This document shows positions 36,860 through 45,893 of a DNA stretch of 64,000 bases, one piece after another. Location: contig NZ_BMPW01000016.1 of assembly GCF_014647795.1 (NCBI RefSeq), positions 62,001 to 126,000 of the forward strand, written 5' to 3'. The position numbers and the translations under genes are program-made. Position 1 is the stretch's first letter; each line of letters begins with the position of its first letter. The stretch comes from Actinoplanes campanulatus. GTDB taxonomy: Bacteria > Actinomycetota > Actinomycetes > Mycobacteriales > Micromonosporaceae. The notes below the pieces were generated by a model. It ran no database searches, was not told the DNA's origin, and saw only the letters and a program-made list of their open reading frames with translations.

Positions 36860-39800
36860 CTAGAGCTCGCCGATCTTCTCCGCGCCGAAGGCCGCGCGGA
36901 GCAGCTGCATCGCCTGCTCCTCGCCGCTCTGCCGGGCCGTCTTCTCGTCGATCACATCGTCGAGCGGCTCATCGCCGGGATCGAACCCGTCGAAGCCCGC
37001 GCCCGACGGCGGCGGGCCGTCGTACTCCGGGTCGTAGGGCGCCTCCTCCGTCGGCGACCCATCGGACCAGGACGATCCACCGGCCGCGGGCCGCGCCGGG
37101 CCCGCTCCGCGCGCGCCGGCCAGAACCGCACGCGCGGCCGCGGCGCCACCACCAGAGGCATCTTTTCCGGTACGCGCGGCCGCAGCGCCACCAGAGGCAT
37201 CCTTCCCGGTACGCGCGGCCGCGCGCGCCGCCTCCATGGCAGCCGATCGTGCGGGTGCTCCAGGAGCCGCCGAACGTGCGGGCACCGTGGGAGCCGCCGA
37301 ACGTGCGGGCACCGCAGGGGTCGCCGAAACTGCGGACGCCGCGGGGGTCGCCGAGACCGCCGCTCCGCCGAACGCCGAGCCGCCCCCGACCGCACCCCCC
37401 ACCTGTCGCGCCGCTGCCCCCGTCCCAGAGGACCCGGCGGTTGCCGCAGAGTGCCCAGCGGAGGCCCCAGGGCCCCCCGCAGACGCCGAAGGATGCCCAG
37501 CAGACGCCGGGGAAGTACCCGGCGAGGCGGAAGGGCCTGCCGCCCCCGCGGAAGGCCCCGTCGCGGCAGCAGCGCCCGCCGAAGCCCCGGACCCACTTGC
37601 CGCCGGATGCCCCGGCCGGGCGGGTTCCGGCCACTCGGATCTCGCGCTCGCCGGGGCTGGCGAGCCGGATCGGGCAGCACCCGGCCTGACCGGCTCAGGC
37701 CAGGAATCATCGCCCGCCGCAGACCCGGCGCGCACCGAATCACCCGGACGTGATTCCCCGGAGCGGTCCACCGCAGCGGGCGGGCGCGCAGGCTCCGGCC
37801 AACCACCATCGTCAGGACCCGAGGCGACCGGAGCCGGAGCAGGTGGGCGGGCCGGCTCCGGCCAGTCGTCGCCGCTCGCTGCCGGGGCCTCGTGAACTGA
37901 CGGCGCGGGACGGGCCGTCGCGGGTGGCTGGGCGGCCTCGGGCCAGTCTGAGTCCGAAGACGGCGCTCGCCGGTCGTCCCCGGGGCCCTGCGGAGGGCGA
38001 GCCGCCGGTCGGTCGTCGTCGGCGTCGGCGGACGGGCCGCGCTGCGCGGGTCGGGACGGCCGGGGCTCGGACCGACCGGTGTTGCGTTCCGGGCCCGCGT
38101 TGCGCTCCGGAGCCGCCGTGTAGGCGCGGTTGGCGCCGCCGGACCGGTTGTTGCCGGCCGTGCCGCGCGCCGGACCGGAACCGGGCGGGTCGCCGACCTC
38201 GCAGCGGACCTGCCAGCGACCGCCGAGAGCCTTGGCGAACTCGTCGGCCAGCAGATCGTTCAGGTTCCGCATCCGGGCGACCAGGCCCGCGGTCGGCGCC
38301 GTGATGACCACCTCTTGGCCGTCGACGCGGCTGAGTGCCACGCCGTGCGACTGTGCGGTGCGGACGCGCTGGTTGCTCTGCCCGAGCTGGTCCCAGACGG
38401 CCCGCACGCGCTCGAAGCCGGAGGCCCGGGGCGCGGACGGCTCGTCGTCCCACGGGGGCTCTTCGTCGTATTCGTCCTCCACCGGACCGGCGGCCCCGCG
38501 CCCGTCCGCGACACCGTTCCAGTCCGGCTCCGAGCCGTCCTCCGCCGAACCGGGCACATCGGCTTGCTCGGCAACGGACGGTGCCGAAGACGAAGCGGCG
38601 TGAGCAGCGGCCGCCGCCCCCGACGCGCCTTGAGCAGGGTCCGCGTGAGGAGCGGCCACTGCCCCGGACGCGCCTTGAGTGGAATCCGCGTGAGGAGCGG
38701 CCACTGCGCCTTGAGTGGAGTCCAGGTGACCGCCGGCCGCCTGACCGGGAACCGCCGGGCTGGTGACGGGCTGAGCAGGAACGGCTTGCGCGGCGGGGGC
38801 CGCCGGGGAGACCGGGCGCACGACAGTCGGGCCCGGCCGGGACGAGGCGGCCCTGGCAGCGGCCATCGCGGCCGCCTTCGCGCCACCACCGGCCGCGGCG
38901 CCCCGGGACGCGTCGTCGGCGGGCGGGTGCCCACCGCGTACCTCATCGGAAGCGGACGGCCCGGCGGCGCCGACCGGAGCGGAAGCCGTGCCCGAGGCGG
39001 CGATGGGAGCGGACGGCGCGAGAGTGACGCCCCGCTCGAGCCGCTCCAGGCGCTGCAGCAGGGCGGACGACGACGCCTCCGCCCCCGGCAGCAGCATGCG
39101 CGCGGTGAGCAGCTCCAGCAGGAGCCGGGGCGCGGTCGTGCCGCGCATGTCGACCAGGCCGTTGTGCAGGATGTCGGCGCAGCGGGAGAGGGTGGCCGCA
39201 CCGAGCCGGTCGGCCTGCCCGGCCATCGCCTCGAGCTGGTCGGCCGGGCCGTCGATCAGGCCTTTGGCGACCGCGTCCGGAACCTGCTGGAGGATGATCA
39301 GGTCACGGAGGCGTTCAAGCAGGTCGGAGGCGAACCGCCGGGGCTCGTGGCCGGCCTCGGCGACCCGGTCGATGGTGGCGTAGGCGGCGGCTCCGTCGCC
39401 GGTGGCCAGCGCGTCGCACATCTCGTCGATCAGGGTGACGTCGGTGACGCCGAGGAGGGCGACGGCCCGGTGATAGGTGACGCCCTCCGGGCCGGAACCG
39501 GCGATCAACTGGTCCAGGATCGACAGGCTGTCCCGGGCGCTGCCACCGCCGGCCCGCACGACCAGCGGGAACACCGACGGCTCGACGGTGACGCCCTCGG
39601 CGTCGGTGAGCTGTTGAAGGTACGGCCGGAGCACCGCGGGCGGGATGAGCCGGAACGGGTAGTGGTGGGTCCGCGAGCGGATGGTACCGAGGACCTTGTC
39701 CGGCTCGGTGGTGGCGAAGATGAACTTCACATAATCCGGGGGTTCCTCGACGAGCTTGAGCAGCGCGTTGAACCCGGCCGACGAGACCATGTGCGCCTCG

Positions 39801-40180
39801 TCGATCACGTAGATCTTGTAGCGGCTGTTGGCGGGCGCGAAGAACGCCTTCTCCCGGAGCTCACGGGCGTCGTCGACACCACCGTGGCTGGCCGCGTCGA
39901 TCTCGATGACGTCGATCGATCCCGCGCCGTCGTTGGCCAGCGACCGGCAGGAGAGGCAGACTCCGCACGGCTCGGGGGTGGGACCCTGCTCACAGTTGAG
40001 CGAGCGGGCCAGGATGCGGGCGCTGGAGGTCTTGCCGCAACCCCGTGGACCGGAGAAGAGATAGGCGTGGTTGAGCCGCCCGCTGCGCAACGCCTGCGAC
40101 AGCGGCTCCGTGACGTGCTCCTGGCCGATGATCTCGGCGAAGGTGCGCGGACGGTACTTGCGATAGAGGGCGAGAGCCAC
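36860..40180 (-). CDS. dnaX: DNA polymerase III subunit gamma/tau with long low-complexity linker
   Basis: This 1106-aa clamp-loader ATPase has Walker A GPRGCGKT (44-51), zinc module C63, C72, C75, C78, and Walker B VIDEAH (125-130). FATTEPDKV and the SARDSLS sensor follow; the clamp-loader core ends near 370. After that come long Ala/Pro/Gly-rich segments around a small folded domain (about 590-680, ERVRAVWDQLGQSNQR), then repeated WPEPARP motifs and RSAAP runs. It is far longer than the usual 600-800 aa. GTG at 40180 is chosen over GTG 40189 because AGGAGG lies 8 nt before it, whereas 40189 lies within that ribosome binding site. Confidence 0.94.
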   Translation of the reverse strand: MALALYRKYRPRTFAEIIGQEHVTEPLSQALRSGRLNHAYLFSGPRGCGKTSSARILARSLNCEQGPTPEPCGVCLSCRSLANDGAGSIDVIEIDAASHGGVDDARELREKAFFAPANSRYKIYVIDEAHMVSSAGFNALLKLVEEPPDYVKFIFATTEPDKVLGTIRSRTHHYPFRLIPPAVLRPYLQQLTDAEGVTVEPSVFPLVVRAGGGSARDSLSILDQLIAGSGPEGVTYHRAVALLGVTDVTLIDEMCDALATGDGAAAYATIDRVAEAGHEPRRFASDLLERLRDLIILQQVPDAVAKGLIDGPADQLEAMAGQADRLGAATLSRCADILHNGLVDMRGTTAPRLLLELLTARMLLPGAEASSSALLQRLERLERGVTLAPSAPIAASGTASAPVGAAGPSASDEVRGGHPPADDASRGAAAGGGAKAAAMAAARAASSRPGPTVVRPVSPAAPAAQAVPAQPVTSPAVPGQAAGGHLDSTQGAVAAPHADSTQGASGAVAAPHADPAQGASGAAAAAHAASSSAPSVAEQADVPGSAEDGSEPDWNGVADGRGAAGPVEDEYDEEPPWDDEPSAPRASGFERVRAVWDQLGQSNQRVRTAQSHGVALSRVDGQEVVITAPTAGLVARMRNLNDLLADEFAKALGGRWQVRCEVGDPPGSGPARGTAGNNRSGGANRAYTAAPERNAGPERNTGRSEPRPSRPAQRGPSADADDDRPAARPPQGPGDDRRAPSSDSDWPEAAQPPATARPAPSVHEAPAASGDDWPEPARPPAPAPVASGPDDGGWPEPARPPAAVDRSGESRPGDSVRAGSAAGDDSWPEPVRPGAARSGSPAPASARSEWPEPARPGHPAASGSGASAGAAAATGPSAGAAGPSASPGTSPASAGHPSASAGGPGASAGHSAATAGSSGTGAAARQVGGAVGGGSAFGGAAVSATPAASAVSATPAVPARSAAPTVPARSAAPGAPARSAAMEAARAAARTGKDASGGAAAARTGKDASGGGAAAARAVLAGARGAGPARPAAGGSSWSDGSPTEEAPYDPEYDGPPPSGAGFDGFDPGDEPLDDVIDEKTARQSGEEQAMQLLRAAFGAEKIGEL

Positions 40181-40270
40181 TCCTGCCACCTCCTGAAGAC
40201 CGCGTCATTCTCCGTCGAGGGTCTGACAAGAACAAACGGCGCGCCCCGGAAGAGGACCGGAAACGAAAGG

Positions 40271-40354
40271 ACCCCCCGTGCACCCGTCAGAGCCCGCTTA
40301 TCCTTGCTGCCTTCCGGCCCTGGGGAGGTTCACGAGATACACGCCGCACGAGGG
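40271..40354 (-). ncRNA. ffs: Signal recognition particle RNA (small bacterial type)
   Basis: The minus strand carries the conserved apical hairpin CCAGGGCCGGAAGGCAGCAA with the GGAA tetraloop and the AGCAA asymmetric loop bound by Ffh. The ends pair (CCCC-CGTGC with GCACGGGG), closing a rod of about 85 nt. It lies just upstream of dnaX, the usual place in actinobacteria. Ends are estimated to a few bases. Confidence 0.93.
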
Positions 40355-40444
40355 GCTGATCGCAAGCCTACCCGGTGCGCCGCGCGCCACCCAGACCCCC
40401 TCCCCGCGCGTGCCGGACCGGAGGGCGTCTGTATTCTGGCCCAC

Positions 40445-40532
40445 GGAGGATTCGCCTAGAGGCCTAGGGCGCACGCTTGGAAAGCGTGTTGGGTTAACAC
40501 CCTCACGAGTTCGAATCTCGTATCCTCCGCCA
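40445..40532 (+). tRNA. tRNA-Ser (anticodon GGA)
   Basis: This 88-nt class II tRNA has acceptor GGAGGAT/ATCCTCC, anticodon stem CACGC/GCGTG with loop TTGGAAA, a long variable arm (TTGGGTTAACACCCTC), T loop TTCGAAT, discriminator G and encoded CCA. GGA reads UCC and UCU codons. Confidence 0.97.
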
Positions 40533-40553
40533 AGCCCTACCAGGGCAGACGTT

Positions 40554-40581
40554 GAAGGCCGAGCCGGTTGGCTCGGCCTTC
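40554..40581 (+). terminator. Terminator after tRNA-Ser(GGA)
   Basis: Perfect 12-bp arms GAAGGCCGAGCC (40554-40565) and GGCTCGGCCTTC (40570-40581) with loop GGTT start 21 nt after the tRNA. Confidence 0.85.
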
Positions 40582-40648
40582 GGTGGTTCCGGGCCCGACG
40601 CCGGCCGGCCAGTGGGGCAGGTCTATTGTCGGGGGCGAAAACAGTGCG

Positions 40649-40685
40649 GGCGAGGGCCGGCTCCCGATCGGGGCCGGCCCTCGCC
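40649..40685 (-). terminator. Terminator after the 974-aa secreted protein gene
   Basis: Perfect 13-bp arms GGCGAGGGCCGGC (40649-40661) and GCCGGCCCTCGCC (40673-40685) lie 4 bp beyond the stop of the convergent minus-strand gene. Confidence 0.8.
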
Positions 40686-40689
40686 TCTT

Positions 40690-43614
40690 TCACTTCTTGA
40701 TCTTGTAGGTGGCGGAGACGGCACGACCGTCGTAGTGACCGGTCCGCTTGGCGATCACGGTCAGGGTCAGCCTCTTGCCGGCCCACGACTTCTTGATCTT
40801 CAGGGACGACGTCACCGCGACCAGCTTGCCGTTCACGCGCCACTCGTACCGGAATGAGGTCGGCCGGGGTGACCAGGCACCCACCGTGGCCTTGACCGTC
40901 CGGCCCGCCTTCACCGTGCCGTTGATCTTCGGCTTGGCCGACGCCTTCGGCGCCGTGCCGTAACCCACCACCACCGTGCCTGAGGACGCCGGGGTGGAGA
41001 CCCGGTCGGCACGCTTCGCGGTCACGGTCACCCCGAGGCGTTTCCCGCGCAGAGAGGCCGGGATCTGGTACGACGAAGCGATCGCCCCCTTGATCGCCAC
41101 ACCGTTCGCCGTCCACTGGTACGAGTACGACGCCGGCGCCGGATCCCAGGAGCCCACCGCGGCCCGCACCGTCACGCCGACCCGCACCGACCCGGTGATC
41201 CCCGGCGCCCGCAGGAGCCGGAGCGGCTCCAACGTGACCGGCACGCACGGCTCGCCGTCGCAGGTCGTCTCGGCCCGGAACGGCAGGTTCGCGTTCTCGG
41301 TCCTGGGCGCCAGCACGAACAGCGCCATCCCGGACGGCTGCTCGTACGGCAGGCTCACCTGGCAGCCGCGGCCGCCCTCGGCGTACGAGCAGGCGGTGAT
41401 CCCGCCGTCGGCCAGGGTGGTGAAGTAGTACGGCTCGGGCGTCTCGGTTCCACCGCCGGTGTTGCTCAGCGCCACCGTGAAGGAGCTCCGGTTCTTCACC
41501 GGCGCCGACACGCAGACCGCGGTCCGCTGGTCGGAGAGGGTTCCGGCGAGCGGGCCGACGCCGGTCGCCGGGCACTGGGCGACCGGCTGCCCGGCGCTGG
41601 TCAGCCGCCAGGTGTCCAGCCGGTACGCCACCTGCTGCCCGTCCACCGCCGGCCAGACGAAGATCTGGTAGGCGGTCGAGCCGCTGACCCGGCACGGCAC
41701 CACGTACCCCGGGCAGCGGTCGGCGCCGGACGCGTCGGTGATCCAGTAGCGGGCGGCGTACCCGGTGCTGCGCACGCCGAGCCAGTGGCTGTCGGCCGCC
41801 GACGCGGTGACCCGGTAGCAGCGCACCTCGTCGTCGGTCCGCAGGGTGCCGGCCAGCGCCGGCCCGCCGAGCACCGAGTTCGACGGGGTCTCGCACCGCG
41901 CTCCGGCCGGGCTGTAGTCCTCCCGGTGGATCCGGTACTGGAAGTCGGAGGCCGCGGCGGTCAGCACCACCGTGTACGCCTTGCCCGTCTCGAACCTGCA
42001 GCGCAGGAGCTGGGCCGAGGCCCACAGGGCGCTGCCGCAGACCTGCTTGCCGGTGGTGTCCCGGACCGCGATCGTGGCCCAGCCGTCGTGGCCGGTGACC
42101 GGGGCGTACCCGATGATCTCCGCGGTCGAGTGCCGGTCCGCCGGAATGCTGTAGCAGGTGGTGAACCGGCCCGCCGAGAAGGCGGTGTTCACGCCGACGG
42201 TGGCGCCGATCGCGCCCTGCGGCAGGACGGCGCACCCGTCCACCCGATCCGTCCGCTGCACGACCACGGCATAGTCGCCGGGGGTCGCGCCGTCCGGAGC
42301 GTTCAGCAGGATCCGGTACGGCGCCGGGCCGGTCAGCACGCAACCGTTCGTAGCGCACAGGTCGGCGCCGTTCCCGTTGATCAGCGTCCATTCCGGACGG
42401 GCCGCGCCGGTCGCCCTCGCCGGGTACAGCAGCCCGATCGGGGCGCCGGCCGAACCGGTCAGCTCCAGGCAGTCGGTCTCACCCGCGACGGTGAACGAGC
42501 CCCGTACCGCGCCGCCGGAGATGCCCTGGTCGGAGACCTGGACACACCCCGTGGCGGTGGGCTGGGCGAACACCGTGGCGTACGCGCTCTCGGTCACCCC
42601 GGAACCGGCGATCAGCGTGTAGCGGCCGGCGGCCGGGAAGTCGCAGAGGCCCCCGGCGGTGCACACGTCCCGGCCCTGGACGTCGTACACCTGCGCCGAC
42701 GTCTCGTAGCCGCGGGCGTCGACGACCCGCACCAGGTGGCGGCCGGCGGCCGGGACGTCCAGCAGGCGGCAGCGGTTGCCGGTCGGCGCGCCGGCCGGGC
42801 CGGTCCCGAACGTGCCGGGCGTGACCACCACGCACCCGGCGGGCGCGGACAGCCGCCGGACCTGGTAGCTCACCTCACGCTCGGCGTCGCTGAACGCCAC
42901 CAGACGGTACGGGCCCGAGCCGGGCAGCGCGCAGCCGTCCACCTCGTCGTACTGCTGGTCGGCGCAGATCGGCGCGCCGGTCCGGTCGGAGATCCACGAC
43001 AGGTCGGCGCCGGAGACGTACGAGAGGATCCGCTCGCCGGGATCCGCGGTGAACGGCAGGCAGAACGCCTGCAACGGTGACGTCGGGGTGATCCGCCCGG
43101 TCGGCTGGTCCCAGCCGGTGCCGGTCGCGGCCGTACAGCCCTGGTCGGTGTTCACGTTGAGGAACACCGCCTGGTACGGGTAGGTGTCCCACTCGTCGTT
43201 GCGCAGCCACAGCGTGTACGTCCCGGCCTCGGTCAGGTCGCAGGCGCCGCCCCACTCCGAGCAGACCACCCCGCCGGCGTCGCTGAGTTCCCAGTCGAGC
43301 TGGCCGCCGTCGGTGGTCCGGACCCGCTTCAGACCGGCCGAAGCCCGCACCGTCCAGCAGTCGAAGCCGTCCGGCTCGACCTCGCCGGCCGCCACCTGGT
43401 CTTCGGCGAGATCCCCGAAGCCGGCTTCACGCAGGGCGCCGCAGCCGACGGGGGTGTCCGCCTGCACCGTCGAGCCGGATCCGGCCGAGAGCGCGAGTGT
43501 GGGCTCTGCCGGGGCGGGAGAGACCGACGGCGCGGGGGTGGCCGCGTGGGCGGCCCCCGGCAGTCCGGTCGCGATCAACAAGCCGCCCAGTAGAGCGGCG
43601 CTCCAACGCCTCAC
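40690..43614 (-). CDS. Large secreted protein with seven Cys-containing repeats and two Ig-like domains
   Basis: This protein of about 974 aa has a signal peptide (RRWSAALLGGLLIATGLPGAAHA) and an Ala/Pro linker. Seven repeats of about 105-125 residues follow, each opening with [GRQ]C near a Gly-rich turn and holding a second Cys about 30 residues on (GCGALR, GCTAAT, GCVVV, GCVQV, GCAVL, RCETP, QCPAT). They resemble bacterial PPC-type beta sandwiches. Two C-terminal Ig-like repeats (G-V-TVRAAVGSWDPAP-YSYQW and its partner) end in a basic KIKK. GTG 43614 is chosen for GAGG 8 nt upstream; GTG 43632 has no ribosome binding site. Probably surface or extracellular; function unknown. Confidence 0.8.
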   Translation of the reverse strand: MRRWSAALLGGLLIATGLPGAAHAATPAPSVSPAPAEPTLALSAGSGSTVQADTPVGCGALREAGFGDLAEDQVAAGEVEPDGFDCWTVRASAGLKRVRTTDGGQLDWELSDAGGVVCSEWGGACDLTEAGTYTLWLRNDEWDTYPYQAVFLNVNTDQGCTAATGTGWDQPTGRITPTSPLQAFCLPFTADPGERILSYVSGADLSWISDRTGAPICADQQYDEVDGCALPGSGPYRLVAFSDAEREVSYQVRRLSAPAGCVVVTPGTFGTGPAGAPTGNRCRLLDVPAAGRHLVRVVDARGYETSAQVYDVQGRDVCTAGGLCDFPAAGRYTLIAGSGVTESAYATVFAQPTATGCVQVSDQGISGGAVRGSFTVAGETDCLELTGSAGAPIGLLYPARATGAARPEWTLINGNGADLCATNGCVLTGPAPYRILLNAPDGATPGDYAVVVQRTDRVDGCAVLPQGAIGATVGVNTAFSAGRFTTCYSIPADRHSTAEIIGYAPVTGHDGWATIAVRDTTGKQVCGSALWASAQLLRCRFETGKAYTVVLTAAASDFQYRIHREDYSPAGARCETPSNSVLGGPALAGTLRTDDEVRCYRVTASAADSHWLGVRSTGYAARYWITDASGADRCPGYVVPCRVSGSTAYQIFVWPAVDGQQVAYRLDTWRLTSAGQPVAQCPATGVGPLAGTLSDQRTAVCVSAPVKNRSSFTVALSNTGGGTETPEPYYFTTLADGGITACSYAEGGRGCQVSLPYEQPSGMALFVLAPRTENANLPFRAETTCDGEPCVPVTLEPLRLLRAPGITGSVRVGVTVRAAVGSWDPAPASYSYQWTANGVAIKGAIASSYQIPASLRGKRLGVTVTAKRADRVSTPASSGTVVVGYGTAPKASAKPKINGTVKAGRTVKATVGAWSPRPTSFRYEWRVNGKLVAVTSSLKIKKSWAGKRLTLTVIAKRTGHYDGRAVSATYKIKK

Positions 43615-43727
43615 GGGCGCTGCCTCATGCACATTTCTGGATCTTGTCAGTCGCGCACATTGACCGGCGCCTAGCTCCCATCATTCGGGAAGAGCCAGTT
43701 CAAACGTGGCGACGAAACCGTCCCGGC

Positions 43728-44069
43728 CTAGATCTGAGCGGCCGCTATCGCGTCGTCGACTTCCGGAAAGATCGCGAAATACCGGCTGAGACCGACCGTC
43801 TCCATGAGCTGCGCGAGGAACGGGTTGGCGCCGGCGAAGCTCAGCCACCCGCCACGCGCGGAGATCACCTGTTTACTCGTGATGAACGCGCTCAGCCCCA
43901 CCGAGTCGCAGAACTTCAGCCCGGTCAGGTCGACCACGATCCGCGGCACCGGGCGCTCCAGCAGGCCGGCCAGGGCCGCGGACAGCTGACCGGCGGTGTC
44001 GGCGTCCAACTCGCCGCGCAGGTGCAGCACGGCGACATCAGAGCGGTGATCGGAGACTGTGGCGTGCAT
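43728..44069 (-). CDS. STAS-domain anti-sigma factor antagonist
   Basis: This 113-aa single-domain protein of the SpoIIAA/RsbV type has LHLRGELDADTAGQL, VDLTGLKFCDSVGLSAF with the phosphorylatable Ser56, and GANPFLAQLMETVGLSRYF. In the partner-switch scheme an anti-sigma kinase phosphorylates Ser56 and the unphosphorylated form frees a sigma factor. No kinase or sigma gene is adjacent, so its partner is elsewhere. ATG at 44069 is preceded by AGGAAG at about 9 nt. Confidence 0.9.
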   Translation of the reverse strand: MHATVSDHRSDVAVLHLRGELDADTAGQLSAALAGLLERPVPRIVVDLTGLKFCDSVGLSAFITSKQVISARGGWLSFAGANPFLAQLMETVGLSRYFAIFPEVDDAIAAAQI

Positions 44070-44160
44070 GATGATCGGCTTCCTACCCGTGTGATGGGAA
44101 TTTCAGGCTAGATCCAGAACTTCGCCACACACCGGACAGAGCGTGCGTCAGACAAACACG

Positions 44161-44194
44161 AACGGGCCGGACCCCATGTGGGATCCGGCCCGTT
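44161..44194. terminator. Hairpin downstream of the small 69-aa gene
   Basis: Arms AACGGGCCGGA (44161-44171) and TCCGGCCCGTT (44184-44194) around a loop whose CCCC and GGG can also pair. It lies beyond the stop of the minus-strand gene at 44260. Confidence 0.75.
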
Positions 44195-44259
44195 TCGAGG
44201 CTGGCCGGTTCAAAGTCAAGCATTTGCGGCGCAGCCTTGGGGGGCTCCTGGCACAGCTC

Positions 44260-44469
44260 CTAGAGCTCGCGCCACCGCCAGCGTGGACCACGCCACGCGT
44301 CGGCCAGGATCATCGCTGACGCCTTGCCGGGACACTGCTGCACCTTCGACTTGCCCTCGGGGCCGCCCATCTGGGCCTCGACCTCCCAGAGCGCGCCGTC
44401 GGTGCGGACGTAGACGTCCCGGCGCGCGAGCCGGACGTCGCCATTCCACCAGTGATGCTCAACTCTCAC
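44260..44469 (-). CDS. Small hypothetical protein (leaderless candidate)
   Basis: This 69-aa basic, Trp-rich protein begins MRVEHHWWNGDVRLARRDVY and ends WRWREL. It has no membrane segment; it looks like a compact beta-hairpin (VYVRTDGALWEVEAQ) plus a helix (KASAMILADAW). GTG at 44469 is 6 nt from TAGATT (44476-44481), a good -10 element, with no Shine-Dalgarno, so a leaderless mRNA is expected. Codon bias agrees with real coding sequence. No function known. Confidence 0.6.
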   Translation of the reverse strand: MRVEHHWWNGDVRLARRDVYVRTDGALWEVEAQMGGPEGKSKVQQCPGKASAMILADAWRGPRWRWREL

Positions 44470-44779
44470 GTGTCAAATCTAGGACAGACATCGACGAACC
44501 TGGGTCGAGTGATTCTGTGAATTCTTCTCGCCGCCAGGTCGGAACCACATTGTCTGATCCGGTATATTTTGCCAGCGTGACTTGCGCAACACCCTATGTA
44601 TTAGGGCCGCGCATGGTCGGCTACAGAACGTGATCCCATGCCCTGAACTGCGAAGAAACATGGCCGTTACAACATGCGGGCTGATCATGGAGAACAACCG
44701 AACGGATGAGCCGTCACTCCCGCACTCGGCCGACCCCGGAACCGGCGACGGAGCGTAACAGGAACGCGGTCCAAAAGAC
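44470..44779. other. Gene-free, relatively AT-rich stretch
   Basis: About 310 bp have clearly lower GC than the rest of the window. Apart from the promoter of the small gene at 44469 (TAGATT), I see no gene, repeat or RNA. The low GC may mark a decayed gene or a regulatory region. Confidence 0.45.
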
Positions 44780-44810
44780 AGAGAGCCCGGTCCATCGGAC
44801 CGGGCTCTCT
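44780..44810 (-). terminator. Terminator after tRNA-Ser(CGA)
   Basis: Perfect 14-bp arms AGAGAGCCCGGTCC (44780-44793) and GGACCGGGCTCTCT (44797-44810) with a 3-nt loop lie 2 bp beyond the tRNA 3' end; on the minus strand TGTCTTTTGG follows, giving a short U-run. Confidence 0.9.
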
Positions 44811-44812
44811 CG

Positions 44813-44902
44813 TGGCGGTGGCGGCGGGATTTGAACCCGCGGAGGGCGTAAACCCTCACACGCTTTCGAGGCGTGCTCCTTAGGCCACTCGGACACACCA
44901 CC
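44813..44902 (-). tRNA. tRNA-Ser (anticodon CGA)
   Basis: This 90-nt class II tRNA on the minus strand has acceptor GGTGGTG/CGCCACC (one G-U pair), anticodon stem CACGC/GCGTG with loop CTCGAAA, a long variable arm (TGAGGGTTTACGCCCTC), T loop TTCAAAT, discriminator G and encoded CCA. CGA reads UCG. Confidence 0.97.
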
Positions 44903-45017
44903 GGGAAGTACGTTACCCGACGCCGGAAGGCGCTTGCCGCCGGGTCACCCATTACCCGCCGCGACCCGGCTGACCTGGCAAGATCGTCGCTATCGACACG
45001 GAAAACGGAGAAATCGC

Positions 45018-45725
45018 ATGAGCGTGCACATCGGTGGCAAGCCCGGAGACATCGCCGAACGGGTGCTGCTGCCCGGCGACCCGATGCGGGCGAAGTGGAT
45101 CGCCGAGACCTTCCTGGAGGACCCGGTCTGCTACACCCAGGTCCGGGGGATGCTCGGCTTCACCGGCACCTGGCAGGGTGTGCGGGTCTCGGTGCAGGGT
45201 TCCGGCATGGGCATGCCGTCGGCCTCGATCTACACCCACGAGCTGATCAACGAGTACGGCGTGAAGTCGGTCATCCGGATCGGCTCCTGCGGCGCCCTCG
45301 CCATGGACCTCAACCTGGGTGACGTGGTCGCGGCGATCGGCTCGGCCACCGACTCCAACATGAACCGGGCCCGATTCGACGGTCTGATCGACTACGCGCC
45401 GGTCGCCGACTTCGGTCTGCTGCGCACCGCGGTCGACGTGGCCGAGGCGCAGGGCGTGCCGATCCGGGTGGGCCCGATCCTGGCCGCCGACGCCTTCTAC
45501 ACCGACCGCCCCGACCTGTACGACGCCCTCGCCGACTACGGCGTGCTCGCGGTCGAGATGGAGTCGGCCGCGATCTACACGATCGCCGCCCGCTACGGCG
45601 CCAAGGCGCTGACGATCCTCACCGTCAGCGACCACATCAAGCGCGGCGAGGCGATGGACTCCGCCCAGCGCGAGCAGGGCTTCAGCAACATGGTGAGAAT
45701 CGGCCTCGCGACAGCTATTGCTTGA
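45018..45725 (+). CDS. deoD: Purine nucleoside phosphorylase (DeoD type)
   Basis: This 235-aa hexameric-type phosphorylase splits purine (deoxy)nucleosides with phosphate. VLLPGDPMRAKWIAE gives the phosphate-site glycine and arginine, GSGMGMPSASIYTHEL and RIGSCGAL the core, VEMESAAIY the ribose site, and SDHI the catalytic Asp. Length is normal. ATG at 45018 has ACGGAGAAA about 7 nt upstream. The stop is followed 2 bp later by hairpin repeat copy 2. Confidence 0.95.
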   Translation: MSVHIGGKPGDIAERVLLPGDPMRAKWIAETFLEDPVCYTQVRGMLGFTGTWQGVRVSVQGSGMGMPSASIYTHELINEYGVKSVIRIGSCGALAMDLNLGDVVAAIGSATDSNMNRARFDGLIDYAPVADFGLLRTAVDVAEAQGVPIRVGPILAADAFYTDRPDLYDALADYGVLAVEMESAAIYTIAARYGAKALTILTVSDHIKRGEAMDSAQREQGFSNMVRIGLATAIA

Positions 45726-45727
45726 TT

Positions 45728-45870
45728 GCTCCGCTTCGCTCCGCGGCAAAACGCCTTGTAACCGGTGTCGAGGCAGGTGATCTCCCGCCGCCAGCAAACC
45801 CCGCTGGCGTCGGCAGATCACTTGCCTCGACACCGGCGGCGTTTTGCGGGGGTGCCGAGTGCACCGCCGT
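45728..45870. repeat. 143-bp hairpin repeat element, copy 2
   Basis: The second copy has the same length and boundaries as 14170-14312. Of the four differences, two fall at partner positions of the stem (GATTT/AAATC in copy 1, GATCT/AGATC here) and a third turns a G-U pair into A-U, so pairing is kept. It begins directly after the deoD stop. Together with pyrE, both copies follow nucleotide-salvage or synthesis genes. Confidence 0.9.
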
Positions 45871-45893
45871 CCCAGTGAGAGTGGGTGTGCTGG

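Noticed and set aside
44714-44896. Minus-strand frame reading SEWPKEHASKACEGLRPP
   Set aside because: It is a translation of tRNA-Ser(CGA) itself, a common annotation error.
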